Below are positions 37,232-47,051 of a stretch of DNA of 64,000 bases, one piece after another. Under the pieces are notes generated by a model. It was not told the origin of the DNA. It did no database searches and was given only the letters and a program-made list of their open reading frames with translations. The position numbers and the translations under genes were made by a program. Origin of the DNA: Cohnella caldifontis (GTDB taxonomy: Bacteria; Bacillota; Bacilli; Paenibacillales; Paenibacillaceae); the NCBI RefSeq assembly GCF_029360585.1, contig NZ_JAQZSJ010000008.1, forward strand, positions 1-64,000, read 5' to 3'. How positions within the stretch are numbered: the first letter of the stretch is position 1; each line of letters opens with the position of its first letter.

Positions 37232-37266
37232 TATACCATAAATCCGATTAAATCGATTGGTATAAT
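37231..37266 (+). promoter_or_regulatory. Extended -10 promoter and operator of the second oligopeptide operon
   Basis: An extended -10 element TGGTATAAT (37258-37266) has no clear -35 box. TTATACC (37231-37237) and GGTATAA (37259-37265) form an outer inverted repeat. The sequence from 37235 to 37261 matches the operator at 28053-28079 except at about four positions, mostly A/G or C/T changes. Both operons probably answer to one regulator. Confidence 0.65.
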
Positions 37267-37314
37267 CGTGATCGCATTTACCCCATCCAAATCCATCCAT
37301 ACGGGAGGTTAACC

Positions 37315-38982
37315 ATGACTTTGTTGAAGAGGAACCGAAATCCGATGACCGCGTTCGCCCTGGTCTCCTTGCTGCTGTTCGCCGGCTGCTCGGCGTCCGC
37401 CGGCAGCTCCGCAGAAAGCGGCTCGGCAAGCGCCTCCGCCGAACCGGGCAGATCTGCGGCTTCGCAAGCTCCGATCTCGGGCGGCGACTTGACCTATGGG
37501 CTCGCCACCAGTCCCGATTCGCTGGATCCGCACGTCAGCGGGCTCGACGTCGCTTCAAGAGTGTTCCGCAGCATTTATGACAGCCTGGTCTTCCTGACTG
37601 AGGACAATCAGATCAAGCCCTGGCTCGCGTCCGAATGGTCGGTGTCGCCGGACGGCAAGCGTTATACGTTCAAGCTGCGCCAAGACGTCAAGTTCCATGA
37701 CGGCACGCCGTTCAACGCCGAAGCGGTCAAGAAGAACTTCGACCGGATCGTGGATCCTTCCACTGAAGCTAGCATCGCATTGTCCTACCTCACCCAGTAC
37801 GAATCGTCGGAAGTGGTGGATCCCTATACCGTCAGATTCAATCTGAAAAAACCGTCCGCCGCGTTTCTGAGGAACTTGAGCCAGCCATCGCTGGCCATCG
37901 TATCACCGACCGCCGCCGAGAAGTACGGGAAACAGTTGGGCCAGCACCCGGTCGGAACGGGGCCTTTCCGGTTCGTCAAGTGGGAGGAGAACTCGGAAAT
38001 CAAGCTGGAACGCAACCCGGATTACAATTGGGCTCCCGACGCGTTCGACAATCAAGGGAAGCCGTACCTCGATACGGTCACGTTTAAGATCATTCCGGAA
38101 GAAGCGACCCGAATCGGAAGCCTGCAAAGCGGCCAAGTATTGGCGATCGAGACGGTGCCGGCCCAGAACGTTGCCGCCTTGAAGAACGACTCCCGGTTCA
38201 CGATAGCGTCGCACGATGCGTTGGGACTGCCGTTCGCGTTGTTCATCAACGAGCGGCAGGCGCCTTGGAACGATCTGAAGGCAAGGCAGGCCCTGCAGCT
38301 CGGCATCGATGTCGACGCCATCGTGAAGACGTTGTATTTCGGCGTCTATAAGCGTGCGTGGTCTCCGCTCGCTCCCGGCACGTTCGGCTACGATCCAGCC
38401 TTGGAAAACGGGATTCAATCGGACAAGGAGAAGGCCAAACGGCTGTTGGACGAATTGGGATGGAAGCCCGGGAAAGACGGGATTCGCGAAAAGGACGGGA
38501 AGAAGCTGACGATCCGGTACGTCGAGTCGATTCCGAACAAAGACAAGAAGCAGGACATCGCGGCCATCGTCCAGCAGCAGTTGAAAGAAATCGGCGTTGC
38601 CGTGGAGTTGCATTTCACGAAGGACGTGAGTCAAGTCGTGCTGATGGACCATGCGTACGAATTGTTCGGAGGCGGCACGGCGGGATTGGATCCCAGCGCA
38701 TTGACGACTTTCTATCATACCCACGGCCTGACAGGCTGGCCGAGCCTCTCCGGCTTCGACGATCCGAAATTGGATGAACTGCTCGAACGGGGCGAGACCG
38801 AGCTGGATGACGCCAAGCGGCTCGAGATTTATCAAGAAGCCCAGCATTATATCGTGGACCATGCCGTGACGATTCCCATCTACGTGTCTCCCAGCATCTC
38901 GGCCGTATCCAAGAAGGTGGAAAACCTGAAATACGATGCGCTGGGGTATCTGCTGCTGCATGATACGACCGTCCGGAACTAA
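37315..38982 (+). CDS. Oligopeptide-type substrate-binding lipoprotein (family 5)
   Basis: This 555-aa protein has a lipobox FAGC at Cys25 and a Ser/Ala linker. The family-5 fold is marked by LTYGLATSPDSLDPH, WSVSPDGKRYTFKLRQDVKFHDGTPF, VGTGPFRFVKWEEN and KARQALQLGIDVDAIVKTL. ATG 37315 follows GGGAGGTT. It heads a six-gene run: binding protein, two permeases, fused ATPases, luciferase-like monooxygenase and MFS exporter. Confidence 0.93.
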   Translation: MTLLKRNRNPMTAFALVSLLLFAGCSASAGSSAESGSASASAEPGRSAASQAPISGGDLTYGLATSPDSLDPHVSGLDVASRVFRSIYDSLVFLTEDNQIKPWLASEWSVSPDGKRYTFKLRQDVKFHDGTPFNAEAVKKNFDRIVDPSTEASIALSYLTQYESSEVVDPYTVRFNLKKPSAAFLRNLSQPSLAIVSPTAAEKYGKQLGQHPVGTGPFRFVKWEENSEIKLERNPDYNWAPDAFDNQGKPYLDTVTFKIIPEEATRIGSLQSGQVLAIETVPAQNVAALKNDSRFTIASHDALGLPFALFINERQAPWNDLKARQALQLGIDVDAIVKTLYFGVYKRAWSPLAPGTFGYDPALENGIQSDKEKAKRLLDELGWKPGKDGIREKDGKKLTIRYVESIPNKDKKQDIAAIVQQQLKEIGVAVELHFTKDVSQVVLMDHAYELFGGGTAGLDPSALTTFYHTHGLTGWPSLSGFDDPKLDELLERGETELDDAKRLEIYQEAQHYIVDHAVTIPIYVSPSISAVSKKVENLKYDALGYLLLHDTTVRN

Positions 38983-39002
38983 CCGATCGGGGTGCTGGAC
39001 CC

Positions 39003-39944
39003 ATGCTCAAGTTCATCGTCTTCCGCTTGGCCGCGTCGTTGTTCGTGATCTGCGGTTCCTCCGTGCTGGTTTTTTGCATCTTGTATTGGCTGCCGGGCGA
39101 CGCCGTGCTGAGCCGGTTGGCGCTGGGCACGGCCTCGCCCGAGCGGATCGCCGAGATTCGCCATGGGCTCGGGCTGGACGCTCCATTCTATCAGCAATTC
39201 GGAGTTTATTTCGGGCGAATGTTCCGCGGAGATTTCGGGGAATCCCTCGTGAGCGCCGAACCCGTTCTGCCGAAAATCATGGAGCATGTCCCGGCCACTC
39301 TCGCGCTTGCGTTGACCAGCACCGCGATCTCCGCGGGGCTGGGGGTGCTGCTGGGGGTATGGTCGGCATTCCATCGCGGCGGAGCGGTCGATGCCGCGGT
39401 CCGGATCGTCGGATTGTTCGGCGTGTCCATGCCGGCGTTCTGGTCGGGCATCATGCTCATTCTCCTTTTTTCCGTTCGGCTGGGCTGGCTGCCGCCGATG
39501 GGGTCCGATGGCGTCAGAACGTTGATTTTGCCTTCCCTGACTTTGGGAATCGTCGGAACGGGCTTGATCCTCCGCATGGTCAGAAGCAGCGTGTTGGACA
39601 CGATCCGGGAACCGTTTATCGTCACTTTGCGCGCCAAGGGATTAAGCGAGCGGGCGGTCATGTACCGCCATGCGCTGCGCAACGCGCTCATCCCGGCCGT
39701 CACGATGCTGGGCATGCTGGTCGGAGAGATGATGGCGGGAGCCGTCGTCGTGGAAACGGTGTTCGCCAGGCAAGGCATCGGCCGGGTTCTGGCGGACGCG
39801 ATTGCCGGCAAAGATCTGCCGGTCGTGCAGGGAGTCGTCGTATTCTCGGCGGGCCTTTACGTTCTCGTCAATTTGCTCGTCGATCTGTCCTACATGCTGA
39901 TTGATCCCCGAATCCGAAGAACGGGCATAGGGAGAGGAACATGA
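39003..39944 (+). CDS. Oligopeptide-type ABC transporter permease (DppB-like)
   Basis: This 313-aa permease starts MLKFIVFRLAASLFVICGSS, has about six membrane helices and an EAA loop near 200-230 (LRAKGLSERAVMYRHALRNA). It ends LLVDLSYMLIDPRIRR plus a short tail. Its stop overlaps the start of the next permease (ATGA). Confidence 0.94.
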   Translation: MLKFIVFRLAASLFVICGSSVLVFCILYWLPGDAVLSRLALGTASPERIAEIRHGLGLDAPFYQQFGVYFGRMFRGDFGESLVSAEPVLPKIMEHVPATLALALTSTAISAGLGVLLGVWSAFHRGGAVDAAVRIVGLFGVSMPAFWSGIMLILLFSVRLGWLPPMGSDGVRTLILPSLTLGIVGTGLILRMVRSSVLDTIREPFIVTLRAKGLSERAVMYRHALRNALIPAVTMLGMLVGEMMAGAVVVETVFARQGIGRVLADAIAGKDLPVVQGVVVFSAGLYVLVNLLVDLSYMLIDPRIRRTGIGRGT

Positions 39945-40843
39945 GACAAGAAACCGCATTGACAAGATGGATAGGCCGCGAGCGGATCGCGCGCGGCCGA
40001 AAGCCTTCGGCGGCGAGAAGGGGCGGCACGCAGCGGCTGCTGTTGTACGGCGCGGCGGCCGTCGTGATTTATTTCCTCGCATGCGCGATCGTTCCGCAAT
40101 GGCTGGCCCCTTTCCCGCCGATGGAGATGAGGATGGATCGAAGCCTGCTCCCCCCGGGGCCGTCCCACTGGTTCGGCACCGATTATTACGGCAGGGATCT
40201 GTACAGCGTCGTAGTGTACGGAAGCCGCCAATCCTTGCTGGTCGGCATCGCGTCCGTTCTGGCCGGCGGCCTGTCCGGCGCGCTCCTCGGGGCGGTATCC
40301 GGTTATGCGGGCGGACTCGTGGACGCCGTCATCATGCGCGCCGTCGACGTGCTCATGACCGTCCCCGGCCTGCTGCTTGCGCTCGCGGTCGCGGCCGCCC
40401 TCGGTCCCGGACGATGGAACATCGTGCTGGCCGTCGCGGTCGCTTCGGTCCCGGGCTATGCGCGCGTCATGCGCGGTCAGATCCTGAGCGTCAAAGTCCG
40501 GCCGTACGTACGGGCTTCCGCCTCGATCGGCGCCTCGCCTTCCCGCGTTTTTTGGACGCACGTGCTGCCGAACTCGTTGTCGCCTCTGTACGTGATGTCC
40601 ACCCTGGGAATCGGCGCTTCCATCCTGGCGGGCTCCGGGCTCAGCTTTCTAGGGTTGGGAGATTGGAACGCGAGCCCTGACTGGGGCGCAATTCTGTCCC
40701 AAGGAAGAGGATATATGACGGTTGCCTGGTGGATCAGCGCGTTTCCCGGGTTCGCCATTACGGCGTTCGTGCTTTCGGTGAACCTCTATGGCGACTGGCT
40801 GCGGGATTTTCTGGATCCGAAGAAAAACGCGAGGGGGAAATAG
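39941..40843 (+). CDS. Oligopeptide-type ABC transporter permease (DppC-like)
   Basis: This 300-aa permease has a basic N-terminus and a first helix LLLYGAAAVVIYFLACAIV, then HWFGTDYYGRDLYSVVVYGS, the DppC-type signature. The EAA loop is near 182-210 (YVRASASIGASPSRVFWTHV). The C-terminus NLYGDWLRDFLDPKK is usual. It is coupled to the upstream permease by a 4-bp overlap. Confidence 0.94.
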   Translation: MRQETALTRWIGRERIARGRKPSAARRGGTQRLLLYGAAAVVIYFLACAIVPQWLAPFPPMEMRMDRSLLPPGPSHWFGTDYYGRDLYSVVVYGSRQSLLVGIASVLAGGLSGALLGAVSGYAGGLVDAVIMRAVDVLMTVPGLLLALAVAAALGPGRWNIVLAVAVASVPGYARVMRGQILSVKVRPYVRASASIGASPSRVFWTHVLPNSLSPLYVMSTLGIGASILAGSGLSFLGLGDWNASPDWGAILSQGRGYMTVAWWISAFPGFAITAFVLSVNLYGDWLRDFLDPKKNARGK

Positions 40844-40844
40844 C

Positions 40845-42869
40845 ATGGAGCTGCTGCTCGAAGCCAGCCATCTTACGGTAGAACTCTCCACGCCGATCGG
40901 AGAACTTCGGGTGATCGACGACGTCTCGATCGCGATTCGGAGCGGAGAAACGGTGTGCCTTGTCGGAGAGTCGGGCAGCGGCAAGACGGTCTTGTCCAAA
41001 ACCGTGATGCGGGTGATCGATCAAGAGAACGGCAGGATCGTCGGCGGGAGTCTCAAATTCGAGGATACGGTCCTGACCCGGCTGCCTGCCGACGAGGTTC
41101 GGCCGCTGCGCGGAAGCCGGATGGCCATGGTGTTCCAGGAACCGATGTCGGCCTTCGATCCGGCCTTCACGATCGGCAGCCAAATCGCCGAGGCGATCGT
41201 CAGCCATCGGCAAGGATCGCGAAGGCAGGCCAGGGCCAAGGTCGTGGAACTCCTACGCAAGGTCGGCGTCCCGGAGCCGGAGGTCCGAATGAAGCAGTAC
41301 CCGGGAGAACTGTCGGGAGGTCTGCTGCAGAGGGCCATGATCGCCATGGCATTGTCCTGCGATCCGAAACTGCTGATCGCCGATGAGCCGACGACGGCGC
41401 TCGACGCCACGGTCCAGGCGCAAATCCTCGCTCTGCTCAAGGATCTGCAGGCGGAATTCCGGATGGCCCTGCTATTGATTACGCACGACCTTGGGGTTGC
41501 CGCGGCGATGGCGGACCGGATCGTCGTGATGTATGCGGGGCGGGTGGCGGAATCGGGAACGGCCGAACAAATCCTCACCCGGCCGTACCATCCCTATACG
41601 CGCGGGCTGTTGAATGCCGTCGTCCGCCTGGACGGTCCGCGCCGTACGAAATTGCCGTCGATGGACGGATCGATCCAGGGGCCGGCGGAATATCCGAGCG
41701 GCTGCGGCTTTCGGCCGCGTTGTCCGTTCGCGACCTCCGAATGCGCGGAGCGTCCCCCGCTCGCCGAGATCGACGGCCGGCAGGCCGCGTGCTGGCACGC
41801 CGCGAAGCTGGCCCAATCCTCGGAGATTCAAGCTCCGCTCTCGATTGGCGCAACCCCTCCGCCGAACCGGTCGGTGCGGTTGCCGATGAAGGGAGACGGG
41901 CAAGCGCGGGCGCCGCTGCTTGAAGTCGTCGATCTGAGACGGCATTATCCGATGAAGAGAACCGGGTTCGCGCCCCCCAAGCGGCTCAAGGCGGTCGACG
42001 GCGTCTCCCTCTCCCTGTCCGCAGGGGAAACGCTCGGTCTCGTCGGCGAATCCGGCAGCGGCAAATCCACGCTCGGCCGGGTGATTCTGCAGTTGGAGCA
42101 GGCGACCTCGGGCAAGGTGGCGTTTCAAGGCCGCGAATTGACGGGGCTGCGGGGAAGGCGGCTTCGCGAGGTCCGCCGGAGCATGCAGATGATTTTCCAG
42201 GATCCGTACGGTTCGATGGATCCCCGGTGGACGGTAGGGCAGATCATCGGGGAGCCTTTATCGATCCACGAGAATTGGAGCGGCAAAGAGAAAACCGACA
42301 AGGTGAAGGAATTGCTGCTTTCTGTCGGATTGGATCCGTCCTGGCGCGAACGCCGGCCTCACGAGCTGTCGGGCGGGCAGAAGCAGAGGGTCGGGATCGC
42401 CCGGGCGCTGGCGCTCGATCCGGCGTTCATCCTGGCAGACGAGCCGATCTCGGCTCTCGATGTGTCCGTCCAGTCGCAAATCCTCAATTTGCTGCAAGAA
42501 CTGCAAGATCGGCGCGGTTTGTCCTATCTCTTGATCGCGCACGGATTAAACGCCGTACGCCATCTGTCGGACCGGGTCGGGGTGATGTATCTGGGCAAGC
42601 TCGTCGAAATCGCCCCGAGCGAGGAACTGTTCCGGCATCCCGCCCATCCCTATACGAGAGCGCTGATCGATTCCGTGCCTCCGCTCGTTCCGGGCTGGAC
42701 GCCCTGGAAGCAAGCCGTCGGCGGGGAAATTCCGTCGCCTCTGGATCCTCCCTCCGGGTGCCGATTTCATCCCCGTTGCCCGTTCGCGACTTCCCGCTGC
42801 AAGGAAGAAGAACCCGCGTGGAGAGAGATCGGACCTGCGCGCGCCGTCGCTTGCCACTATCCTGTATGA
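40845..42869 (+). CDS. Fused double ATPase of an oligopeptide-type ABC transporter (DppD-DppF fusion)
   Basis: This 674-aa protein joins two complete ATPases. The first has Walker A GESGSGKT (41-48), signature LSGGLLQR (about 155) and H-loop LITHDLG. The second has Walker [10 protein letters not shown] (401-409), signature LSGGQKQR (about 508) and H-loop LIAHGLN. Each keeps its own C-terminal oligopeptide extension with a Cys pair (FRPRCPF and FHPRCPF). GsiA-type proteins share this layout. The first importer in the window uses two separate genes instead. ATG 40845 comes one base after the stop of the upstream permease. Confidence 0.94.
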   Translation: MELLLEASHLTVELSTPIGELRVIDDVSIAIRSGETVCLVGESGSGKTVLSKTVMRVIDQENGRIVGGSLKFEDTVLTRLPADEVRPLRGSRMAMVFQEPMSAFDPAFTIGSQIAEAIVSHRQGSRRQARAKVVELLRKVGVPEPEVRMKQYPGELSGGLLQRAMIAMALSCDPKLLIADEPTTALDATVQAQILALLKDLQAEFRMALLLITHDLGVAAAMADRIVVMYAGRVAESGTAEQILTRPYHPYTRGLLNAVVRLDGPRRTKLPSMDGSIQGPAEYPSGCGFRPRCPFATSECAERPPLAEIDGRQAACWHAAKLAQSSEIQAPLSIGATPPPNRSVRLPMKGDGQARAPLLEVVDLRRHYPMKRTGFAPPKRLKAVDGVSLSLSAGETLGLVGESGSGKSTLGRVILQLEQATSGKVAFQGRELTGLRGRRLREVRRSMQMIFQDPYGSMDPRWTVGQIIGEPLSIHENWSGKEKTDKVKELLLSVGLDPSWRERRPHELSGGQKQRVGIARALALDPAFILADEPISALDVSVQSQILNLLQELQDRRGLSYLLIAHGLNAVRHLSDRVGVMYLGKLVEIAPSEELFRHPAHPYTRALIDSVPPLVPGWTPWKQAVGGEIPSPLDPPSGCRFHPRCPFATSRCKEEEPAWREIGPARAVACHYPV

Positions 42870-42900
42870 CCGCGCATGCCGGTCGAACTAAAGGAGATGA

Positions 42901-43917
42901 ATGAAAATCGACATCCCATTGGGAGTGCTGGATCACAGCTGGATTTTTCATGGGGATACGCCCGCCGAAGCCTTCCGCCAGACGGTTCAGTTAGCCAAGC
43001 GGGCCGAGGAATGGGGATACCGCAGGTTCTGGGTGTCCGAACACCACGATACGCCGAATATCGCCGGTTCGTCGCCGGAAGTGCTGATTTCGTACTTGCT
43101 CGCGAATACCGCGCGCATTCGCGTGGGCTCGGGCGGAGTGATGCTGCAGCACTACAGTCCGTATAAAGTGGCGGAAAATTTCAACGCCCTGGCCACTCTG
43201 GCTCCCGGGAGGGTGGACCTTGGGATCGGAAGGGCCGCGGGCGGTCTCCCCCGGTCCACTCGCGCGCTGAGACGGGGAAGCGGGGACATCCCGGACGTGG
43301 CGGATAAGCTTCGGGAACTGCAGCGCTTCCTTCAGGTTCCGCCGGAAGGGGAGCGTCCGCTCGCCGGGCTCCGCGCCCAACCGGTGCCTGAAATCCCGGC
43401 GCAAATCTTCATGTTGGGCGCGAGCGCGGACAGCGGAAAGCTGGCGGCGGAGCTCGGCCTCCCCTACGCGTATGCTTTAATCATCAACAAGGACGAAGAT
43501 GTCGCGGCGAGGGCTTTCGATCATTACCGCCGAGCGTACCGTCATGGGGCGGGCGAGCAGCCGAGATCGCTGCTGGCGCTGTCGGTCATCGTGGCCGACA
43601 CGGAAGAGGAGGCTGCCCGGCTGGCGGCGGACAACGTCCGGATCAAATTCCATCTTCCGGACGGACTTGCTTATACGGCCGTAACCCGGCAGGAAGCCGA
43701 GGCGTTCATCCGGCGGATCGGGGAACGTTATCCGACAACCGTGCAGGAAGCGGCCGACGTGTACGGATCGCCCGAGTCGGTCAGGCATCGGCTGCTTCGG
43801 CTGCAGGCCAAGTACGGCGTGGACGAATTCATCGTCTCCACCGTGGTAGCCGATTTTGCCGCCCGGCTGAGGTCCTATGAGTTGTTGATTCAAGCGGTTG
43901 GGAGGTGCACCCAATGA
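42901..43917 (+). CDS. Luciferase-like (LLM) flavin-dependent monooxygenase
   Basis: This 338-aa LLM enzyme starts MKIDIPLGVLDHSWI and has the phrases RRFWVSEHHDTPNIAGSSPE, IRVGSGGVMLQHYSPYKVAE and APGRVDLGIGRAAGG. A close paralog lies at 50292. It would need FMNH2 from a separate reductase such as the SsuE-like protein at 46402. ATG 42901 follows AAGGAG. The genetic link to an importer suggests it oxidises the imported compound; cleavage of a C-S bond is plausible by analogy with YtmO/CmoO-type proteins. Confidence 0.9.
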   Translation: MKIDIPLGVLDHSWIFHGDTPAEAFRQTVQLAKRAEEWGYRRFWVSEHHDTPNIAGSSPEVLISYLLANTARIRVGSGGVMLQHYSPYKVAENFNALATLAPGRVDLGIGRAAGGLPRSTRALRRGSGDIPDVADKLRELQRFLQVPPEGERPLAGLRAQPVPEIPAQIFMLGASADSGKLAAELGLPYAYALIINKDEDVAARAFDHYRRAYRHGAGEQPRSLLALSVIVADTEEEAARLAADNVRIKFHLPDGLAYTAVTRQEAEAFIRRIGERYPTTVQEAADVYGSPESVRHRLLRLQAKYGVDEFIVSTVVADFAARLRSYELLIQAVGRCTQ

Positions 43918-45323
43918 CAGATACCGCAGGGACGGCATCCATGAGGGCTTTGTTCGCCCCGCTGGCCGTTCTGATCACGGGAGCCTTCATGGTGATGTTC
44001 GACAGCACGGCCATGAATTTGATCGTTCCGCTTCTGGTCAGGGAATACGGCGGCTCGTATCCGGTCGTCCAGTGGGTGATTACGGGCTACGTGCTCGCCG
44101 AATCCGCCATCATTCCGCTGACGGGGTGGCTGTGCGACCGATTCGGCACGAAAAGGATATTGCTGCTCGCGATCGGAACGTTTACGTTAGGCTCCTTATT
44201 GTGCCTGCTCGCCCAAGGAATCGATCAACTGATCGCTTCCCGCGTCATTCAAGGGTTGGGCGGCGGCATGGTCGTGCCGATCATGTTCGCCTACACTTAC
44301 CGGATCAGTCCTCCCGACCGGGTCGGCAAAATCATGGCCGTCGTCGTCATTCCGATTCTGCTGGCGCCGGCCTTAGGACCGGTGGTGTCCGGGTTGATCG
44401 TCGATCACGCGTCATGGAGCTGGATTTTCGCCGTGAACCTGCCGATCGGCGCGACCGCGATCGCTCTGGGCATCCTGAAACTTCCGGAGCTCGAGCGGCT
44501 GCCGGTCGTGAGGCTGGATCTCCTCGGCATGCTGCTGGCTCCGATCGCATTCGCCGGCATCTGTTACGGAATCAGCGAAGGGGCAGCCGACTGGGGAGCG
44601 GCAAGGACCGTAACGAGCCTCTCGGTCGGCCTTGTTTTCCTGCTTGCGTTCGTCGTCTCGCAGCTGCGCCGACCGGACCCGTTGCTGGAGCTTCGCGTTT
44701 TCGGCTCCAGAGCGTTCACGGGCAATATCCTGATCGCGTGGATCGCCGTGTTCGTCCAGTTCGGCTCCTTGTTCCTCGTGCCCCAGTCGCTGCAGAACGC
44801 CAGAGGGTTCAGCGCGTTCGAAGCGGGCCTGATCATGCTTCCGTACGTGGTGTTCGCCGGGATCTCCAACCAAATCGGGGGACGGTTGTACGACAAATGG
44901 GGAATCAAAAGCGTCGCGCTCACCGGCTTCGCCATTCTCAGCGTCGGGATGTTCCTCATGTCCACGGTCACGGATCGCACGAGCGTGTGGACGATCGGGA
45001 TCTACATGGTCGTCATCGGAGCCAGCGTCGGGTTCTGCGTCGTTCCCTTGAACATGAATTTGCTGAAGCTTTCCCCGCAGCATCTGACCGGGCGGGTTAG
45101 TTCGCTCTCGAGTTCCGTCCAGCAAGTCGTCGTGGCCCTCGCGATCTCGCTGCTGGCGAACTTGATCGCGAGCCGGCAAGGCTATTACGTGCAGGCCGGC
45201 GATCCCGCGGCGGCGGCCTGGACGCCGACGTTCCGGGACGTATTCGTCGTCCTTGCCGTTCTGTCCCTGATCGGTTTCGCGCTGAGCGCGACAATGCGCC
45301 GCCAAGAAGTTCCCAGGCAATGA
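43914..45323 (+). CDS. MFS transporter, DHA2 (EmrB/QacA) family
   Basis: This 469-aa protein has about 14 hydrophobic segments as expected of DHA2 exporters. Motifs include LTGWLCDRFGTKRILLLAI (loop 2-3), SRVIQGLGGGMVVPIMFAYT and APALGPVVSGLIVD. ATG 43914 overlaps the upstream stop (ATGA) behind GGGAGGTG. As last gene of the operon it may export a product or a toxic analogue of the imported compound. Confidence 0.92.
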   Translation: MTDTAGTASMRALFAPLAVLITGAFMVMFDSTAMNLIVPLLVREYGGSYPVVQWVITGYVLAESAIIPLTGWLCDRFGTKRILLLAIGTFTLGSLLCLLAQGIDQLIASRVIQGLGGGMVVPIMFAYTYRISPPDRVGKIMAVVVIPILLAPALGPVVSGLIVDHASWSWIFAVNLPIGATAIALGILKLPELERLPVVRLDLLGMLLAPIAFAGICYGISEGAADWGAARTVTSLSVGLVFLLAFVVSQLRRPDPLLELRVFGSRAFTGNILIAWIAVFVQFGSLFLVPQSLQNARGFSAFEAGLIMLPYVVFAGISNQIGGRLYDKWGIKSVALTGFAILSVGMFLMSTVTDRTSVWTIGIYMVVIGASVGFCVVPLNMNLLKLSPQHLTGRVSSLSSSVQQVVVALAISLLANLIASRQGYYVQAGDPAAAAWTPTFRDVFVVLAVLSLIGFALSATMRRQEVPRQ

Positions 45324-45344
45324 CACACACCCTTGTTCCCGCGG

Positions 45345-45431
45345 TATAATGGTGATATGATCATGGAAAACCCAAACCGATTGACCGGACCACCGGAGAT
45401 GTGCTGTTGCCCACAGTGCGTCTCCTTTTTT
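45345..45431 (+). terminator. Terminator hairpin with a TATAAT box upstream, in the LysR leader
   Basis: GGAGATGTGCTGT (45395-45407) pairs over 13 positions, including G-U pairs, with ACAGTGCGTCTCC (45413-45425), followed by six T. A consensus TATAAT lies at 45345-45350 with a poor -35 (ATGACA 45320-45325, 19-bp spacing). The hairpin may simply end the MFS operon. If the TATAAT is used, it sits in the leader of the LysR gene and could attenuate it. Confidence 0.75.
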
Positions 45432-45463
45432 GTTTTCCGGCATTACGAAAGGAGGTGATGGAA

Positions 45464-46372
45464 GTGAATCTCGAGAACATCGAGGCATTCGTCTACGTAA
45501 TGCACTACGGCAGCTTCAACAAAGCGGCGGAAGCTTTGTATTTGTCCCAACCCTCCGTAACGGCGAGAATCCAATCGCTGGAGCGGGAGCTGGATTGCAA
45601 GCTGTTCGACCGCAACGGCAAACAAGTCCGGATCACGGAGGAAGGCAAGCGGTTTCTGCCTTATGCCCAGCAGCTCATGCTGACCTATCGCAAGGGCAGG
45701 CAGCTCATCGGCAGCAAGAAGGCCGTCCCCGACGAAGCGAGGATCGGGTGCACGGTTTCCGTCTCCAACTACCTGATCCCTCGGATTTTGCCGGTTCTCA
45801 GCCGCCAATTTCCGGAGACGACCTACAAATTCTCCACCGGCAGAACGGAAGAGATCGCGGATAAGGTGCTGGGCAGGGAGGTCGACATCGGATTCGTCCG
45901 CTATGTCGATCATCCGAATTTGCAGTCCGAGAAATTCTACGAGGATCCCATCCGTCTCTACGTGTTTCAAGGACACCCCTTCTTGCGGGAGAAAAAAGTG
46001 ACGGTGGAAGCGATCGCGGAGCAGCCCCTCGTTTTTTTCGAATGCGGGGCGTTGGACTGGTTAAGGATCCACCGGATTTTCGAAAACTTGAACCGTCCGC
46101 CGAACATTCTCATCCAGACGGACAATTCGGAAATGGCGAAAAAATTGATCGTCCAGAAAGCGGGGATCGCGTTTTTGCCCGGCTTGTCGGCGGAACAGGA
46201 GGTGTTCGGCAAAAAGCTGTTTCCCGTTGCGGTTCCGGAAATCGAAGGCATCTCCCTGCAAACCAATCTCATTTACCGCCATGGAGAACAAACGCCGCTT
46301 CTGGATGCCTTATTGCAAATCGGCCGCGATTTGCGGAGAAACGGTGCATTCCGCCGCTTGGCCCAATCTTAG
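45464..46372 (+). CDS. LysR-family transcriptional regulator
   Basis: This 302-aa regulator has an N-terminal helix-turn-helix (YGSFNKAAEALYLSQPSVTA, about 16-35) and a C-terminal effector domain (IGCTVSVSNYLIPRILPVL, DIGFVRYVDHPNLQ). GTG 45464 is preferred; the AAAGGAGGTGA site (45448-45457) abuts ATG 45458. It is followed at 29 bp by the FMN reductase gene and then by the cystine-type importer operon. In Bacillus the related ytm operon is activated by a LysR protein (AscR/YtlI), so the same role is likely here. Confidence 0.9.
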   Translation: MNLENIEAFVYVMHYGSFNKAAEALYLSQPSVTARIQSLERELDCKLFDRNGKQVRITEEGKRFLPYAQQLMLTYRKGRQLIGSKKAVPDEARIGCTVSVSNYLIPRILPVLSRQFPETTYKFSTGRTEEIADKVLGREVDIGFVRYVDHPNLQSEKFYEDPIRLYVFQGHPFLREKKVTVEAIAEQPLVFFECGALDWLRIHRIFENLNRPPNILIQTDNSEMAKKLIVQKAGIAFLPGLSAEQEVFGKKLFPVAVPEIEGISLQTNLIYRHGEQTPLLDALLQIGRDLRRNGAFRRLAQS

Positions 46373-46401
46373 CGAAAATAACGAATGGAGGAAGATCGAA
46401 A

Positions 46402-46974
46402 ATGAGTAAAATCGTCGTGATTGCGGGAAGCCCGAATCCGGCATCCAGGCTGAACGGACTGATCGGAAGCGCGGTGCGCCGCTGGCAGCAGGCCGGCATC
46501 GAAACGGGAACGATTCAAGTCGCGGAATTGCCGGCGGAAGCGCTGCTGAGCGCCCGCTATGCGGAATCCGCGATCGCCGAGGCGGTGTCGGCCGTCGAGC
46601 AGGCGGACGGCGTCGTCATTGCGGGACCGGTGTACAAGGCGGCTTATTCGGGGCTGCTCAAATCGTTCCTGGATTTGCTTCCGCAGACGGGCTTGGCCGG
46701 GAAAATCGCGCTGCCGCTGTTCATCGGGGGAACGATCGCCCATCTGCTCAGCGTGGAGTACGCGCTCAAACCGGTCATTTCGGCGCTGGGGGGAAGGCAC
46801 GTGCTGGGCGGCGTTTACGCGGTGGATCAATGGGTCAATCGCCTCGAAGACGGGGGATTCGCCTTGTCGGAAGAACTCCAAGGCCGGCTCGACCGCGCGG
46901 CGGATGAGCTGGCGGAAGAGCTGAGATGGCTGGAATACCGCAGAAGCAGACAGCCTGCCCACGCGGCGGAGTAA
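46402..46974 (+). CDS. NAD(P)H-dependent FMN reductase (SsuE-like)
   Basis: This 190-aa flavodoxin-fold enzyme has the phosphate loop GSPNPASRLNG (10-20), GPVYKAAYSGLLKSFLDLLP and the SsuE-type stretch ALGGRHVLGGVYAVDQWV. It would reduce FMN with NAD(P)H and hand FMNH2 to luciferase-like monooxygenases. Three such partners lie at 42901, 50292 and 54676. ATG 46402 follows GGAGGAAG. It is probably co-transcribed with the LysR gene. Confidence 0.92.
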   Translation: MSKIVVIAGSPNPASRLNGLIGSAVRRWQQAGIETGTIQVAELPAEALLSARYAESAIAEAVSAVEQADGVVIAGPVYKAAYSGLLKSFLDLLPQTGLAGKIALPLFIGGTIAHLLSVEYALKPVISALGGRHVLGGVYAVDQWVNRLEDGGFALSEELQGRLDRAADELAEELRWLEYRRSRQPAHAAE

Positions 46975-47051
46975 GATCGGGAATTTGAATCCGGGAATCG
47001 AATTTCTCTATTAGCCCCCGCTTGCGGCGGATGGTAAAGTAAAGCCATACC

